The notes under the pieces were generated by a model. That model made no database searches. It saw only the letters and a list, made by a program, of their open reading frames with translations, and was not told the origin of the DNA. From positions 171,308 to 235,307 of the forward strand of contig NZ_WPYP01000009.1 of the NCBI RefSeq assembly GCF_013030985.1: a DNA stretch of 64,000 nucleotides, in the 5' to 3' direction. The position numbers and the translations under genes were made by a program. This document shows, piece after piece, positions 55,152 through 64,000 of this stretch (positions are counted from its first letter, which is position 1; every line of letters starts with the position of its first letter). The DNA is from Ruegeria arenilitoris (lineage in GTDB: Bacteria > Pseudomonadota > Alphaproteobacteria > Rhodobacterales > Rhodobacteraceae).

Positions 55152-56033
55152 TCACATCAGCCGGTCCGTTTCCATCTCGCGCCGCAGCCAATCGGCAAAG
55201 GCCAGTGCCCCCGGAGTTTCCTCGGCCTGTGGGGATAACAGCAGGTAATAGGCCTCGGGCATCACCGCGCGGTGGGCGAATGGGGCCACCAATCGCCCCT
55301 GCCGGATCAGGTCGCGGGCGATGGTGTCATGGGTCAGGCACAACCCGCCTCCGGCCATCGCCACGGACAGGCTGACCAGATAGGTGGTCGAATAGGTGAT
55401 TGGCGGGTTTTTCCAGTTCAGGGGCTGATCCTCTGCCCAACTTGCCCAGTTGGACATCAGGTTGGAACAGTCAAACAGCGGCTGCTGCTGCAGCGTGTCC
55501 AGTGTCACCTCGTAACCAGGGGCGCAGACCGGGTAATAGTGATCGGTCCGCAGCAATTCGGTGCGCACCGTATCGGAGGGCCGCAGCGAATAGCGGATTT
55601 CCACCGCGGCGCCTTCGGCCATCTCGCGTGGTTCCCACAGTTCGGTAAAAATGTTCAGCTGCACCTCGGGGTGCGCGGATCGAAACTGCGGCAGGCGCGG
55701 GGCCAGCCAATTGACCGCAAAACTGATGTTGCTTTGCACCTGCACCGCGTTCTGCTGCGCTCCGGTCACGGCCTTCGTGCCGCGCACCAGAGTCCGGAAC
55801 GCCTCGCGCACCACTGGCAGATAGGTGATGCCGGCCTCGGTCAGTTCCAGCGCGCGCGGACGGCGCACAAACAGGGGCTGGCCCAAATAACCTTCCAGCG
55901 ATTTGATCTGCTGGCTGACGGCGCTTTGGGTCATGTTCAGATCCCGGGCCGCACCGGTGAAGGACAGATGCCGGGCCGAGGCCTCGAACGTGCGCAACCA
56001 ACCCAGCGGAGGAAGTGAATTCTGCATGTGCAT
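55152..56033 (-). CDS. LysR family regulator
   Basis: The 293-residue protein has the LysR helix-turn-helix (LSFTGAARDLNMTQSAVSQQ) and an effector domain similar to GcvA-type regulators. ATG at 56033 or 56027 is possible. It is divergent from the class II aldolase gene, with a perfect ATTAG-n5-CTAAT site between them, so it probably controls that gene and itself. Confidence 0.9.
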   Translation of the reverse strand: MHMQNSLPPLGWLRTFEASARHLSFTGAARDLNMTQSAVSQQIKSLEGYLGQPLFVRRPRALELTEAGITYLPVVREAFRTLVRGTKAVTGAQQNAVQVQSNISFAVNWLAPRLPQFRSAHPEVQLNIFTELWEPREMAEGAAVEIRYSLRPSDTVRTELLRTDHYYPVCAPGYEVTLDTLQQQPLFDCSNLMSNWASWAEDQPLNWKNPPITYSTTYLVSLSVAMAGGGLCLTHDTIARDLIRQGRLVAPFAHRAVMPEAYYLLLSPQAEETPGALAFADWLRREMETDRLM

Positions 56034-56042
56034 AACTCTGCC

Positions 56043-56057
56043 ATTAGTTCAGCTAAT
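56043..56057. promoter_or_regulatory. LysR-type operator
   Basis: ATTAGTTCAGCTAAT contains a perfect 5-base inverted repeat with T-N11-A form, placed 10 bases before the LysR start and about 88 before the divergent gene. Confidence 0.55.
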
Positions 56058-56144
56058 GAGATAGGTCTGTTTTTTTCGTTGGTCAAACATTCGCGCCGCA
56101 GGCACGCTTTTCCAAAGCCCCAGCTATTCCAACAGGAGCCCGAA

Positions 56145-56900
56145 ATGACCGTCACCAACCTGCGTCCCAACATCGACCATTGGGCAGAACGCGTGGACCT
56201 TGCCGCGACCTTCCGCTGGACCGAGCGGCTGAACATGCATGAAGGCGTGGCCAATCATTTCAGCCTTGCGGTGAACGAGGACGGCACGCAGTTCCTGATG
56301 AACCCCAACCAGATGCATTTCGCGCGGATCAAGGCGTCGAATCTGCTGTTTCTGGATGCCAACGATCCGGACGTGATGTCTCAGCCCGGTGCACCGGATC
56401 CAACCGCTTGGGGTTTGCACGGATCGATCCATCGCCACTGCCCGCATGCGCGCTGCGTGATGCATGTGCATTCGATCTTTGCCACCGTGTTGGCCTCGCT
56501 GGCGGACAGCACTCTGCCGCCGATCGATCAGAACACGGCCACTTTTTACAACCGCTATGTGGTCGATCAGGAATTCGGCGGATTGGCCTTTGAAAGCGAG
56601 GGCAAACGCTGCGCGGGAATGCTGTCGGATCCGAAGAAAAAGGTCATGATCATGGGCAACCATGGTGTGCTGGTGATCGGCAGCGACCCGGCGGATACCT
56701 TCAATCGCCTCTATTATTTTGAACGGGCGGCGGAAACCTACATCCGAGCGCTACAAACCGGCCAGCCCCTGCGCGTGTTGTCGGATGAGATTGCCGAAAA
56801 GACAGCACAGGAACTGGATGACTATCCCGATCAGGCCGAGGCACATCTGCGCGAGATCAAGGCTCTGCTGGATGCCGAAGGCTCCGACTACGCCACATAA
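56145..56900 (+). CDS. class II aldolase/adducin family protein
   Basis: The 251-residue protein has the zinc-binding HVHS in RCVMHVHSIFATV and NHGVLVIG near the C-terminal zinc ligands of the fuculose-aldolase fold. The substrate is unknown. ATG at 56145 follows ACAGGAG; the longer frame to 56028 overlaps the operator region. The hydroxylase-like gene follows after 29 bases. Confidence 0.88.
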   Translation: MTVTNLRPNIDHWAERVDLAATFRWTERLNMHEGVANHFSLAVNEDGTQFLMNPNQMHFARIKASNLLFLDANDPDVMSQPGAPDPTAWGLHGSIHRHCPHARCVMHVHSIFATVLASLADSTLPPIDQNTATFYNRYVVDQEFGGLAFESEGKRCAGMLSDPKKKVMIMGNHGVLVIGSDPADTFNRLYYFERAAETYIRALQTGQPLRVLSDEIAEKTAQELDDYPDQAEAHLREIKALLDAEGSDYAT

Positions 56901-56929
56901 CCCGACCACGCCACACATAGGGTATTGCC

Positions 56930-57919
56930 ATGACCGACGTCACCCAAGACCCCGAAGCCGCCCGCTGGCACTATCACCCCGAGGGGCCGGTGGGGCTGAA
57001 CCCGCTGTTCAACTGGCCTCCGCGTCCCGCTGCCGTGTTGAAATGGTACAGCGGCGCGTGGCTTCAGATCACGGCGCTGACCCTGTGCATGGCACTGGCT
57101 GTCACAGCCTATGCTTTCTTCTTCCCGGCGTTGGAGACGATGCAAAGCTTTGCGCCCGGCTGGATGTTCCGCATCTGGCTGCTGAACATGGTGCCTCAGA
57201 TCCTGGTCGCTGGCAGCCTGCACTGGTGGCTTTACATGCGCAAAGGGCAGGGCATGTACAAGAAGTTCGACCGCCGCGACCTGACCCGCAACAATGGCAA
57301 CTTCACCTTCCGCAATCAGGTCTGGGATAATATCTGGTGGACGCTGGGCAGCGCGATGACCGTGGCGACCGCCTATCAGTGGATCATCTACTGGGCGATG
57401 GCCAACGGCTATGTGCCCACCGTGACTTGGGCCAGTGCGCCGGTCTGGTGTGTGATCTGGATGTTGTTCATTCCGATGTGGTCGGGGCTGCATTTCTATT
57501 GGGCGCACCGGTTGGAGCACCACCCCAAGCTCTATAAACACGTCCACGCCGTGCATCACCGGAACGTCAATATCGGGCCGTGGTCAGGGATTTCGAACCA
57601 TTGGTATGAGAACCTGCTCTACTTCACGACCTACTTCATTCACCTGATCGTGCCGTCACACCCGCTGCATGTGCTGTTCCATACCTATTTCCAGCAGATC
57701 AGCCCGGTCCTGTCGCATTCAGGCTTTGAAAAGCTGAAGGCCGGGAATACCGATGCCGCCCGCGCCGGGGATTTCTTTCACCAGCTGCATCACCGGTATT
57801 TCGAGTGCAACTATGGCACCTCTGAGATCCCCTTCGACAAGTGGTTCGGCACCTATCACGACGGTTCGGCCGAGGCGACGATGCGGACCCGGGCGTTCAA
57901 GAAGCAGATGTACACGTAA
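56930..57919 (+). CDS. sterol desaturase / fatty acid hydroxylase family protein
   Basis: The 329-residue membrane protein has four or more helices and the three histidine boxes of the diiron family: HFYWAHRLEHH, HVHAVHHRN and HQLHHRYFECNYG. It likely hydroxylates or desaturates a lipid. Cotranscribed with the class II aldolase gene. Confidence 0.9.
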   Translation: MTDVTQDPEAARWHYHPEGPVGLNPLFNWPPRPAAVLKWYSGAWLQITALTLCMALAVTAYAFFFPALETMQSFAPGWMFRIWLLNMVPQILVAGSLHWWLYMRKGQGMYKKFDRRDLTRNNGNFTFRNQVWDNIWWTLGSAMTVATAYQWIIYWAMANGYVPTVTWASAPVWCVIWMLFIPMWSGLHFYWAHRLEHHPKLYKHVHAVHHRNVNIGPWSGISNHWYENLLYFTTYFIHLIVPSHPLHVLFHTYFQQISPVLSHSGFEKLKAGNTDAARAGDFFHQLHHRYFECNYGTSEIPFDKWFGTYHDGSAEATMRTRAFKKQMYT

Positions 57920-57922
57920 CGG

Positions 57923-58555
57923 TCAGGTCCGCTCGAACAGGGCAATCAGCGCGGTGTCGTCCTTATTGGGGCCCACGGCCAGATCGCCGTAAATCCGCAC
58001 CTCGGGCAGGGTCAGGTTGTGGATCTGACCCTGTGCCAGCTTGTGCAAGGCCTCGGCAAAACCCAGTTTTTCATAGTGCTGCGCGTTGATCGACAGGGCG
58101 AATTGCGCGCCGGGGCGGGCAATGCGCAGCAGGGCGGGCAGGGCCTCGGGGCCCAGGTGGCCATGGGTGAACGTGCCCGAGGACACAATACCGGAATAGC
58201 TGTCACGCGGAACCGGGATACCCTGGTTCAGATCGGCCTCGATCGCGTCACGGTAGATATCCTTGCGCATCGCCTGATCCAGCATTTCAGCGCTGATATC
58301 GGTGGCGTCGATCGGCCCGACGCCCAACCCGGCCAGCACCGCACCGCATAACCCCGTGCCCGCACCCACATCCAGAACCGGCCCTTGTCCACCGGCGGCC
58401 ACAAAGGCACGGGCCGTGTGGATATGAAGCTGGTAATCCTCGCGCGCGGCAAAGGTCTCGTCATAGTCCCCGGCCCATTCGGCATAGAGTTCCTTATGCT
58501 CCTCGGGTGAATCCAAAGAATAAGCGGTATGCAGGTTTGGTGTTTTTTCAGCCAT
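57923..58555 (-). CDS. class I SAM-dependent methyltransferase
   Basis: The 210-residue protein has the SAM motif VLDVGAGTGLCGAVLAGLG and TDISAEMLDQA. The N-terminal sequence (YAEWAGDYDETF) resembles the DREV-type or TPR-associated methyltransferases. The substrate is unknown. ATG at 58555; the longer frame overlaps the next gene's promoter. Confidence 0.88.
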   Translation of the reverse strand: MAEKTPNLHTAYSLDSPEEHKELYAEWAGDYDETFAAREDYQLHIHTARAFVAAGGQGPVLDVGAGTGLCGAVLAGLGVGPIDATDISAEMLDQAMRKDIYRDAIEADLNQGIPVPRDSYSGIVSSGTFTHGHLGPEALPALLRIARPGAQFALSINAQHYEKLGFAEALHKLAQGQIHNLTLPEVRIYGDLAVGPNKDDTALIALFERT

Positions 58556-58645
58556 GCTTAAAAGAAAGGCGCATTGAGGGATTCGAATCAAGTATTCAGA
58601 CGCAGGTGCTTGCATCCGCCGGAATTGCGGATCATCAAAGGCGAC

Positions 58646-59491
58646 ATGACAGGAACTCTTTTTTCGTTCGGCCACGGATATTCGGCGCAAGCCTTGTCCC
58701 AGCTACTGAAACCCCAAGGGTGGCGCATCGTCGGCACCACCCGCGATCCCGCCCAATCCGCCACCATTCGCGCATCGGGTGCCGAGCCGCTGATCTGGCC
58801 CGGCCAGACACCGGATCTGGACGGGGTGACGCATCTGCTGATCTCGACTTCCCCCAACAAGAACGGTGATCCGGTACTGGCAGCGTTGCAGGACGAGATC
58901 TCTGCTCGGGCCGCGCAATTCAAATGGGTTGGATATCTGTCGACGACCGCCGTTTATGGCGATCATCAGGGGGAATGGGTGGATGAAACCACTCCGCCCA
59001 CACCCACGGCCGAGCGCGGCCGGTGGCGGGTGAAGGCCGAGGAGCAATGGCGGAACATCCCGGGACTGCCGGTCCATATCTTCCGGCTGGCCGGTATCTA
59101 TGGACCGGGTCGCGGACCGTTTTCCAAGCTCAAGCGGGCGGGGATGCGGCGTATCATCAAGCCCGGTCAGGTGTTTTCGCGCATTCACGTGGCGGATATC
59201 GCGCAGGTTCTGGCCGCGTCGATGGCCGCGCCCAATCCCGGCGCCATATATAATGTCTGCGATGATGAGCCCGTGCCGCCGCAGGACGTGATCTCTTACG
59301 CTGCCGAGTTGCAGGGCCTGCCTTTGCCGCCCGCCGTTCCATTTGACGAGGCCGATATGACCCCGATGGCGCGCAGCTTTTATAATGAGAACAAGCGCGT
59401 CCGAAATGACCGGATCAAGGATGAGCTGGGCGTGCGCCTGTTGTATCCGGACTATCGCACCGGGCTGGAAGCCCTGATGAAAGACGTCTGA
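58646..59491 (+). CDS. SDR family oxidoreductase (YeeZ-like)
   Basis: The 281-residue protein has an SDR-like fold with FSFGHGYSAQALSQLL at the NAD-binding start, the STTAVYGDHQGEWVDE active-site region and FRLAGIYGPGR. The substrate is unknown. ATG at 58646. It is divergent from the methyltransferase gene. Confidence 0.85.
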   Translation: MTGTLFSFGHGYSAQALSQLLKPQGWRIVGTTRDPAQSATIRASGAEPLIWPGQTPDLDGVTHLLISTSPNKNGDPVLAALQDEISARAAQFKWVGYLSTTAVYGDHQGEWVDETTPPTPTAERGRWRVKAEEQWRNIPGLPVHIFRLAGIYGPGRGPFSKLKRAGMRRIIKPGQVFSRIHVADIAQVLAASMAAPNPGAIYNVCDDEPVPPQDVISYAAELQGLPLPPAVPFDEADMTPMARSFYNENKRVRNDRIKDELGVRLLYPDYRTGLEALMKDV

Positions 59492-59494
59492 GGC

Positions 59495-61111
59495 TCAGCC
59501 GGCGGCCTTGATCAGGTCGGCGGCTTTTTCGGCAATCATGATGGTCGGCGCGTTGGTGTTGCCCGAAATCAGCGTCGGCATGACCGAGGCATCGACCACC
59601 CGCAGCCCCTCGATCCCGCGCACGCGCAGTTCGGGATCAACAACGGCCATCTCATCCACACCCATTTTGCAGGTTCCAACCGGGTGATAGATCGTGTCGG
59701 CGCGGTCGCGGATGTGCTGTTCCCAATCGGCGTCGGTGCGGGCGGTGTCGGTTCCGAACATCTCTTTGTGCCGGTATTTGGCCAGGGCGGGGGCTTCGAG
59801 GATCTCTCGCATCATCCGCGCGCCTTTGATCAGCGTGGCCAGATCGCGGTCGTCGGACAAAAACGCTGGGTCGATGGTGGGCGCAGCAAAGGGATCGGCG
59901 CTGTTCAGGCCAACCGTTCCACGGCTTTCGGGGCGCAGTTTGCAGACATGGCAGGCGAACCCGTGGCCGTAATGCAGCTTGCGGGCATGATCATCGACCA
60001 GTGCGATGGTGAAATGCAGCTGAATATCGGGCCGGTCCAGATCGGCTGAGGTTTTCAGAAACCCCGCCCCTTCGGCAAAGGGCGTCGCCGCCATCGACAC
60101 GCCGGTCTTGCGCCAGCGCAGAAGATGTCGGGTCAGATTTACCGATGCCGTCGGGCTGATCCCGAAATTGTCGGTGTCTTTGGTTTTGTAGGACAGGATG
60201 AAGTCCAGATGGTCCTGCAGGTTCTTGCCCACACCGGGCAGGTTGTGACGGATGGCAATGCCGTGCTTGGTCAGGTCCTCTGCGGCCCCGATCCCGGACA
60301 GTTGCAGCAAGTGCGGGGTTTTCAGCGCTCCGGCGCAGACCAGCACCTCGCGCCGTGCCGTGACCGCGATGTCGGGGCCTTTGGCTTTCTTTCTGTAGAT
60401 CACCCCGGTTGCGCGCTTGCCGTCAAAGGTCAGCTCTTTGGCATGGGCCTGAGTAATGACCGTCAGGTTGGGGCGACCCATGACCGGAAAGACATAAGCG
60501 GCAGCGGCCGAACACCGCTCGCCGTTCTTGGCCGGGTCGTGGAACTGTGTGACCTGATACAGGCCGACACCTTCATTGTCGCCGCGGTTGAAATCATCGG
60601 TGCGGCGGTGCTGCATCTGTTTGGCTGCTTCGATGAAGGCATGAGTGATCGGGCGCGGCTCTTTCTGGTGTGAAACCTGAAGCGGGCCGCTGTCGCCATG
60701 CAGGTCATCGGCGCCGTCCTCATTGTTTTCGGACCGTTTGAAATAGGGCAGGACACTGTCCCAGCCCCAACCGGTGCAGCCCAGTTCGGCCCAGCCGTCA
60801 TAGTCCTGACGGTGGCCCCTTATATATAGCATCGCATTGATCGCACTGGACCCGCCCAGTGCCTTGCCACGCGGTTGATATCCACGCCGCCCGTTCAGCC
60901 CCGGTTGCGGCACCGTTTCAAAGGCCCAGTTGTTGATTTTGGGCCGTCCGGGCAGGGTGGCAACAACGGCCGAAGGCATCCGAACCAGAATGCTGTCGCC
61001 GCGCCCGCCGGCTTCGAGCAGGCAAACGCTCTTGCTTGGATCTTCGCTAAGACGGCTGGCAAGCACCGAACCTGCGGACCCGCCGCCGACAATGACATAG
61101 TCGAATTCCAT
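59495..61111 (-). CDS. GMC family FAD-dependent oxidoreductase
   Basis: The 538-residue flavoenzyme has the FAD start YVIVGGGSAGSVLASRLSED, the GMC signature GKALGGSSAINAMLYIRGH, and the C-terminal HPVGTCKMG and NTNAPTIMIAEKAADL. It resembles choline or polyethylene-glycol/alcohol dehydrogenases; the substrate is open. GGAGGGGG precedes the ATG. No bet regulator adjoins it. Confidence 0.92.
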   Translation of the reverse strand: MEFDYVIVGGGSAGSVLASRLSEDPSKSVCLLEAGGRGDSILVRMPSAVVATLPGRPKINNWAFETVPQPGLNGRRGYQPRGKALGGSSAINAMLYIRGHRQDYDGWAELGCTGWGWDSVLPYFKRSENNEDGADDLHGDSGPLQVSHQKEPRPITHAFIEAAKQMQHRRTDDFNRGDNEGVGLYQVTQFHDPAKNGERCSAAAAYVFPVMGRPNLTVITQAHAKELTFDGKRATGVIYRKKAKGPDIAVTARREVLVCAGALKTPHLLQLSGIGAAEDLTKHGIAIRHNLPGVGKNLQDHLDFILSYKTKDTDNFGISPTASVNLTRHLLRWRKTGVSMAATPFAEGAGFLKTSADLDRPDIQLHFTIALVDDHARKLHYGHGFACHVCKLRPESRGTVGLNSADPFAAPTIDPAFLSDDRDLATLIKGARMMREILEAPALAKYRHKEMFGTDTARTDADWEQHIRDRADTIYHPVGTCKMGVDEMAVVDPELRVRGIEGLRVVDASVMPTLISGNTNAPTIMIAEKAADLIKAAG

Positions 61112-63680
<2,569 letters not shown>

Positions 63681-63704
63681 CCCCGCGACCATCGCGGTGA
63701 CTTG

Positions 63705-63734
63705 CGCCGCCCGAGGAGACTCGGGCGGCGTTTT
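63705..63734 (+). terminator. intrinsic terminator of katG
   Basis: CGCCGCCCGAG pairs with CTCGGGCGGCG around GAGA, followed by TTTT. Confidence 0.95.
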
Positions 63735-63917
63735 CATGCACCCGACTCTGGGGGTCCTACCAAGCATTGGGTACGATTCCGCTGACAGGCCATGATTTCC
63801 CGTGTTCCGGGGCGGGCATTGGCGGATTGGCGGCAGAAATCATAAAGGTAACCTGTTGATTTCATTAAGGTGAGTGAGTTTCTGCAGAGAAATGTGAAGT
63901 TTTTTCAAAATGGGGGT

Positions 63918-63946
63918 TGCAGGTCCCGGGCCCAATCCGTAAATAC
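63918..63946 (+). promoter_or_regulatory. strong promoter, possibly of an rRNA operon
   Basis: TTGCAG at 63918 and TAAATA at 63941 have a 17-base spacer. A T/A-rich stretch lies upstream (63895-63910). The window ends about 50 bases beyond, with no start codon or gene. The form and following GC-rich leader recall roseobacter rRNA promoters, which is recall, not a search. Confidence 0.5.
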
Positions 63947-64000
63947 CCCTTCACCGGCGCTGCTGAGGCGGTGCTGACGGGTCGGAGAGACGGCCTGACG

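Overview
The window is chromosomal DNA of an alphaproteobacterium, most likely a marine Rhodobacterales (Roseobacter group, Ruegeria-like). The clues are high GC, dense operons joined by 4-base overlaps, an intact petABC cytochrome bc1 operon, PetP/PetR regulators, an FMN riboswitch before ribH, an ArsJ-type arsenic operon and the gene order petP-petR-HDAC-xseB-ispA-dxs. The species assignment is inference from gene content; no database was searched.

Layout. 0.5-5.6 kb: a DUF4139 gene, aspartate-semialdehyde dehydrogenase (with a duplicated relic of its 3' end), a GT4 glycosyltransferase and an MFS transporter. 5.7-13.2 kb: a DUF3095 gene, an HpaI-type aldolase with a PLP decarboxylase, a divergent MarR regulator, an FAH-family hydrolase, a YcaQ-like protein and a LacI regulator. 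13.3-14.7 kb: tRNA-Arg followed by a patch of gene relics. 14.7-18.9 kb: four-gene arsenic operon (arsR-arsC fusion, gapdh, arsJ, acr3). 19.1-24.4 kb: tRNA-Thr and the isoprenoid/PetPR operon. 24.6-31.4 kb: ilvE, an AraC regulator with repeated operator-like sites, a small membrane protein, a PhoD phosphatase, a cysteine-cluster miniprotein, cobO, a DMT transporter and an HD protein. 31.4-40.2 kb: aroC, ribH with riboswitch, a GST, a cytochrome c, petABC, mtaB and dapF.

40.48-50.48 kb is a roughly 9.95-kb integrative element in the 3' half of tRNA-Lys(TTT), bounded by an exact 57-bp direct repeat. It carries a tyrosine integrase, an XRE regulator, a serine recombinase, a DUF2971 gene divergent from a caspase-like peptidase gene (this pair lies between two ~150-bp imperfect direct repeats), a GHKL ATPase fused to a PD-(D/E)XK/RecB-like nuclease domain, and a 456-residue protein with apparent polymerase palm motifs. 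This is the accessory part of the window and the best place for an undescribed, probably defence-related, system.

50.8-64 kb returns to core genome: RidA, HU, an ade-amn purine salvage pair, LysR with a class II aldolase and a fatty-acid-hydroxylase-like gene, a methyltransferase, an SDR, a GMC oxidoreductase and katG. A strong promoter at the very end may drive an rRNA operon beyond the window.
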